Origin: Magnetovibrio sp.
Lineage (GTDB): Bacteria > Pseudomonadota > Alphaproteobacteria > Rhodospirillales > Magnetovibrionaceae
Length of the DNA: 64,000 nt
Reading direction: 5' to 3'
Assembly (NCBI GenBank): GCA_026196495.1
Contig: JAPHSY010000021.1
Location: 1 to 64,000, forward strand
The notes under the pieces are model-generated. The model worked only from the letters and a program-made list of their open reading frames with translations. It searched no databases and was not told the origin of the DNA. Positions within the stretch are counted from its first letter, which is position 1. Every line of letters starts with the position of its first letter. Below, piece after piece: positions 60,978-64,000 of this stretch. A program made the position numbers and the translations under genes.

Positions 60978-61823
60978 TTAGATGCACAAATCTATAATGA
61001 ACTGAGGCAAGGCAAATGCAGCTTTGTGGACTTCGGGTGTGTAGTAACGTGTCGTTAGGCTAGCAGCTTGAAAACGTTGATTGAGCGTTTCAACATCTAC
61101 ATTGCGCATTTCGCCATCATCTGTGCCCCACCCCAAGGCCATCATGCCGCCCACATAGGTCGGCACCACGGCTGTATAAAAACCATTATCGACAAAGGAC
61201 TTGCCCATCCGCTGATAGGTGTTGGTGACTTCATCGCCTTGGTAAAACGGAACACCATTTTGGGTTACGAGGACGCCACCGTCTTTCAAACAACGATGGC
61301 AATCAGCATAAAAGCTCTCAGTAAAAAGAACTTCACCCGGACCGATGGGATCTGTGGAATCAACAATGATGACGTCAAAACGTTTGTCTGTTTCCGCCAC
61401 AAATTTGACCCCGTCCGCAATCACCAAATCCGTACGTGGATCATCAAACGCCCCATTGGAAATTTCTGGAAGATATTCCAAGCTTAAGTCAACAACAGAC
61501 CGATCCAATTCGACCATTGTCGCGCGCTCAATAGACTTGTGACGTAATGCTTCACGCAAGATACCACCATCGCCACCACCAATAATCAAAACGTCGGTAA
61601 CATCCCCCTTCGCCAAGACTGGCACATGGGTCAGCATTTCGTGATAGACGTATTCATCTCTCGTTGTGACTTGAACAATATTGTCCAAGGCCATGACACG
61701 GCCATAGATCGGCGTATCGAAAATCACCAAATCTTGGTGTTCTGTTTTTTCATGAAACAGAACTTTGGTAACCTCGAAGCTTTGCGAATATCCATTGTGG
61801 AGGATTTCGTCAAAACGCTTCAC
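60978..61823 (-). CDS. speE: Spermidine synthase
   Basis: 'VLIIGGGDGGILREALRHKSIERATMVELD'; overlaps speD by 4 bp. Confidence 0.96.
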   Translation of the reverse strand: MKRFDEILHNGYSQSFEVTKVLFHEKTEHQDLVIFDTPIYGRVMALDNIVQVTTRDEYVYHEMLTHVPVLAKGDVTDVLIIGGGDGGILREALRHKSIERATMVELDRSVVDLSLEYLPEISNGAFDDPRTDLVIADGVKFVAETDKRFDVIIVDSTDPIGPGEVLFTESFYADCHRCLKDGGVLVTQNGVPFYQGDEVTNTYQRMGKSFVDNGFYTAVVPTYVGGMMALGWGTDDGEMRNVDVETLNQRFQAASLTTRYYTPEVHKAAFALPQFIIDLCI

Positions 61824-62290
61824 TTGATGACACCTCGCCTGTGAGTGGAAACGTCCATATCTTCAGGCTGGAATGCCTTCTTAATAGCAGGCAGCGCATC
61901 CTTGGGATTGCAATCGCCGCACATAAAAATGTCGATCGCCGCATAGGATTTTTCCGGCCACGTATGGATGGAGATATGACTTTCCGCCAACACCACAACA
62001 CCAGATACGCCTGAGTACGGTGAAAAGTGATGGAAATGGCTGTGCAAAATCGTTGCACCGGCGGCCAATGCGCCTGTGTTCAGCGCATCCTCAATAATCT
62101 TAGGATCATCAAGGTTCACAGCACCCCATAATTCAACTAAGACATGGTTGCCCGCATAGCGAACACCGTCTTGTTCGATAAAGTAATCTTTGGTGTTGTC
62201 CACCACTGGATAGAGAGGCTGGGGAGTTATTTGCTTTTCAGCAACCTCCTCCAGGTTCGTAGCCAATTCAGCAAGCGCGGATTTGTCCAT
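61820..62290 (-). CDS. speD: S-adenosylmethionine decarboxylase proenzyme
   Basis: 'ESHISIHTWPEKSYAAIDIFMCGDCNP' processing and active-site region. Confidence 0.96.
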   Translation of the reverse strand: MDKSALAELATNLEEVAEKQITPQPLYPVVDNTKDYFIEQDGVRYAGNHVLVELWGAVNLDDPKIIEDALNTGALAAGATILHSHFHHFSPYSGVSGVVVLAESHISIHTWPEKSYAAIDIFMCGDCNPKDALPAIKKAFQPEDMDVSTHRRGVIK

Positions 62291-62421
62291 CTACACGTCC
62301 ATAAATTAGAGTAACCCGAAAGGGATAATCGCCGCTAAATACGCCAATGCGCATAGTGGATCAAGCAAAATTCTTGAAAAATGATACAGATTTAAAACAT
62401 TGCTTACAGACAGGCACTTAC

Positions 62422-63998
62422 TCAGTACAGAGAGCTCAATTGTCCATCGTTTACACGCTCGCGATACAGCTCCATAAACCCTTGAAAATTCTCAACTTTT
62501 TCAACAATTGGCTCTAGACCTCTAAAGTCCACCAAGCCTGTTTCCGGCGGCTCGGCAATCAACTTAAAGGCATCTGCATACGGCCCGTTCACCATAGCAT
62601 CCCCAAAATTGTCCTGGGTTCGGGCGATGGCAACTTCATTTCCGTCCAGGGTGTATGCAATGGCCAGGGCTAAAACCACAGCGGCTTGCATATCATCAAT
62701 AGGTTTGCGTGGACGAATACCCAATTCACGGGTTAGCTTCGCCAGCGATTTGGATGCATTTTTCCAATCCCCCGCATCCCAATATATGCCTGAGCGCAAC
62801 AACTCGGCCTCTCGCCCCACTTCAGAGAGCAACAATTCCAGTGCTTTTTCAGTTTCCCCCAAGCCAATATGGGCCTGTGCCCGCAACAACTGGCGTTGCG
62901 ACTTCAGATCATTTTCAAGGTTAGGTGTATCCGTAACATTCAAGGTGCTGATGGCACTATCATACTGACGATCAAACAATTGGATCAAAGCCAACCGCGC
63001 CCCCACACGTGATTTCAGTTCACCTTTTAAGCGAAATTCGATTTGCGATTCCAGCAGTGCCGCAGCCCGATCAAGGAGATCAACCCCGACCAAACGATCG
63101 GCAAGGTTACGGATCATCTCATCACCCAGTTCACCCGGTGGTGTCAATTCCCGGAATTCATCATAAAGGGCAATGGCCGTCACAGGCGGCAAAACATCTG
63201 CCCCATTTTCCAAATAAAGCTTATGGAACGCATCACTCATTTGCTTGGTGACTTGGTTGGTACTTTCATGATCCGGGAAATATGTTGCAGCCTGACGCAA
63301 TGTACGCAATCCATCACGGAATAGTTTTTGTTCCAGGTACAAAGTTCCCAAACGACGCAACAATTTGAATTCAAAGTCATCGCCGCGCCAAACGAAACGC
63401 AGTTTTTCATACTCTTCAATTGCATCTGCTGGCGTGTAGTGTTCCAGTTTCAACAGCAGTTCCGTTCGGGCCACAGCAGCACGTGCACGTGATGGACGGT
63501 GTCGCCCTTCCATCACACCTTCCCAATCGGCAACGGCCCCTTCGTCATCACCACTGACTTCTTTGACGCGCCCGGCAACCAATTCAATTTGATCACGTTG
63601 TGCACGCGTTGGATTGTCAACACTAAGCACTTCCAAATATTGACTAGCCTGCTTTACGTCACCCAATTCAATGGCAGCATCCGCGACCAACGTTGCCATC
63701 GGCATTTTGATGGCTTTGGGATACGGCTGTGTGATGGCCCCTGTTTGACGAATTTCATAAGCTGAATCAGGTAATTTCCCTTCACCCGCAATCACAGCAG
63801 CACGCCAAAACGTGGCTTCATCAAATTCATCAAGCTTTGAATTAAACAGGGCTTCACGGGCATCGGCCATACGCCCCATCAACCAACTGGCCGCTCCCTT
63901 AACCAATAGATATTCTGGTTCTTGCACATAGTCGGGGTTTACCCGAACCATTTCGTGAAGCAAGCCAACAGTTTCGGCGTTAAATCCATTTGAGAATA
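62422..63998 (-). CDS. TPR-like repeat protein, probably continuing past window end
   Basis: Helical repeat pattern; first in-frame Met at 63963, frame appears open toward window end. Confidence 0.65.
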   Translation of the reverse strand, partial: FSNGFNAETVGLLHEMVRVNPDYVQEPEYLLVKGAASWLMGRMADAREALFNSKLDEFDEATFWRAAVIAGEGKLPDSAYEIRQTGAITQPYPKAIKMPMATLVADAAIELGDVKQASQYLEVLSVDNPTRAQRDQIELVAGRVKEVSGDDEGAVADWEGVMEGRHRPSRARAAVARTELLLKLEHYTPADAIEEYEKLRFVWRGDDFEFKLLRRLGTLYLEQKLFRDGLRTLRQAATYFPDHESTNQVTKQMSDAFHKLYLENGADVLPPVTAIALYDEFRELTPPGELGDEMIRNLADRLVGVDLLDRAAALLESQIEFRLKGELKSRVGARLALIQLFDRQYDSAISTLNVTDTPNLENDLKSQRQLLRAQAHIGLGETEKALELLLSEVGREAELLRSGIYWDAGDWKNASKSLAKLTRELGIRPRKPIDDMQAAVVLALAIAYTLDGNEVAIARTQDNFGDAMVNGPYADAFKLIAEPPETGLVDFRGLEPIVEKVENFQGFMELYRERVNDGQLSSLY

Positions 63999-64000
63999 AG

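Overview
This 64 kb window is consistent with a Rhodospirillales-like alphaproteobacterial chromosome; that assignment is inferred from protein content and gene order. Most of it is conserved core sequence: a 5'-truncated porin, a TrcR/DUF1013 regulator, prpE, purEK, rpsU, def, a coq9-like gene, the pntAA-AB-B transhydrogenase, M3 peptidase, pyk, cheZ, tandem cyclophilins, alaS-recA, cckA-flhB-fliR-fliQ-fliE-flgC-flgB with a divergent flhB-like/fliO/fliP arm, hsp20 and speDE. No tRNA, rRNA, CRISPR array or prophage was recognised. The clearest accessory segment is about 43.1-51.2 kb, between recA and cckA. It holds an orphan ModA/PstS-like binding protein beside a membrane histidine kinase, a DEAH helicase with a candidate palindromic operator, a second orphan binding protein enclosed by a 171-bp direct repeat of the helicase 3' end, a 4-TM/HAD-phosphatase fusion protein, and a RAYT-like Y1 transposase with an HVQ (HUQ) motif and a 5' hairpin. 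The helicase 3'-end repeat differs mostly at synonymous sites, so it looks like the scar of replacement or insertion by a diverged homologous allele. Clear cis-elements include an alphaproteobacterial SOS box upstream of recA and a 19-bp palindrome between divergent lysR and eamA genes. All calls come from reading the sequence and ORF track; no database search was run.
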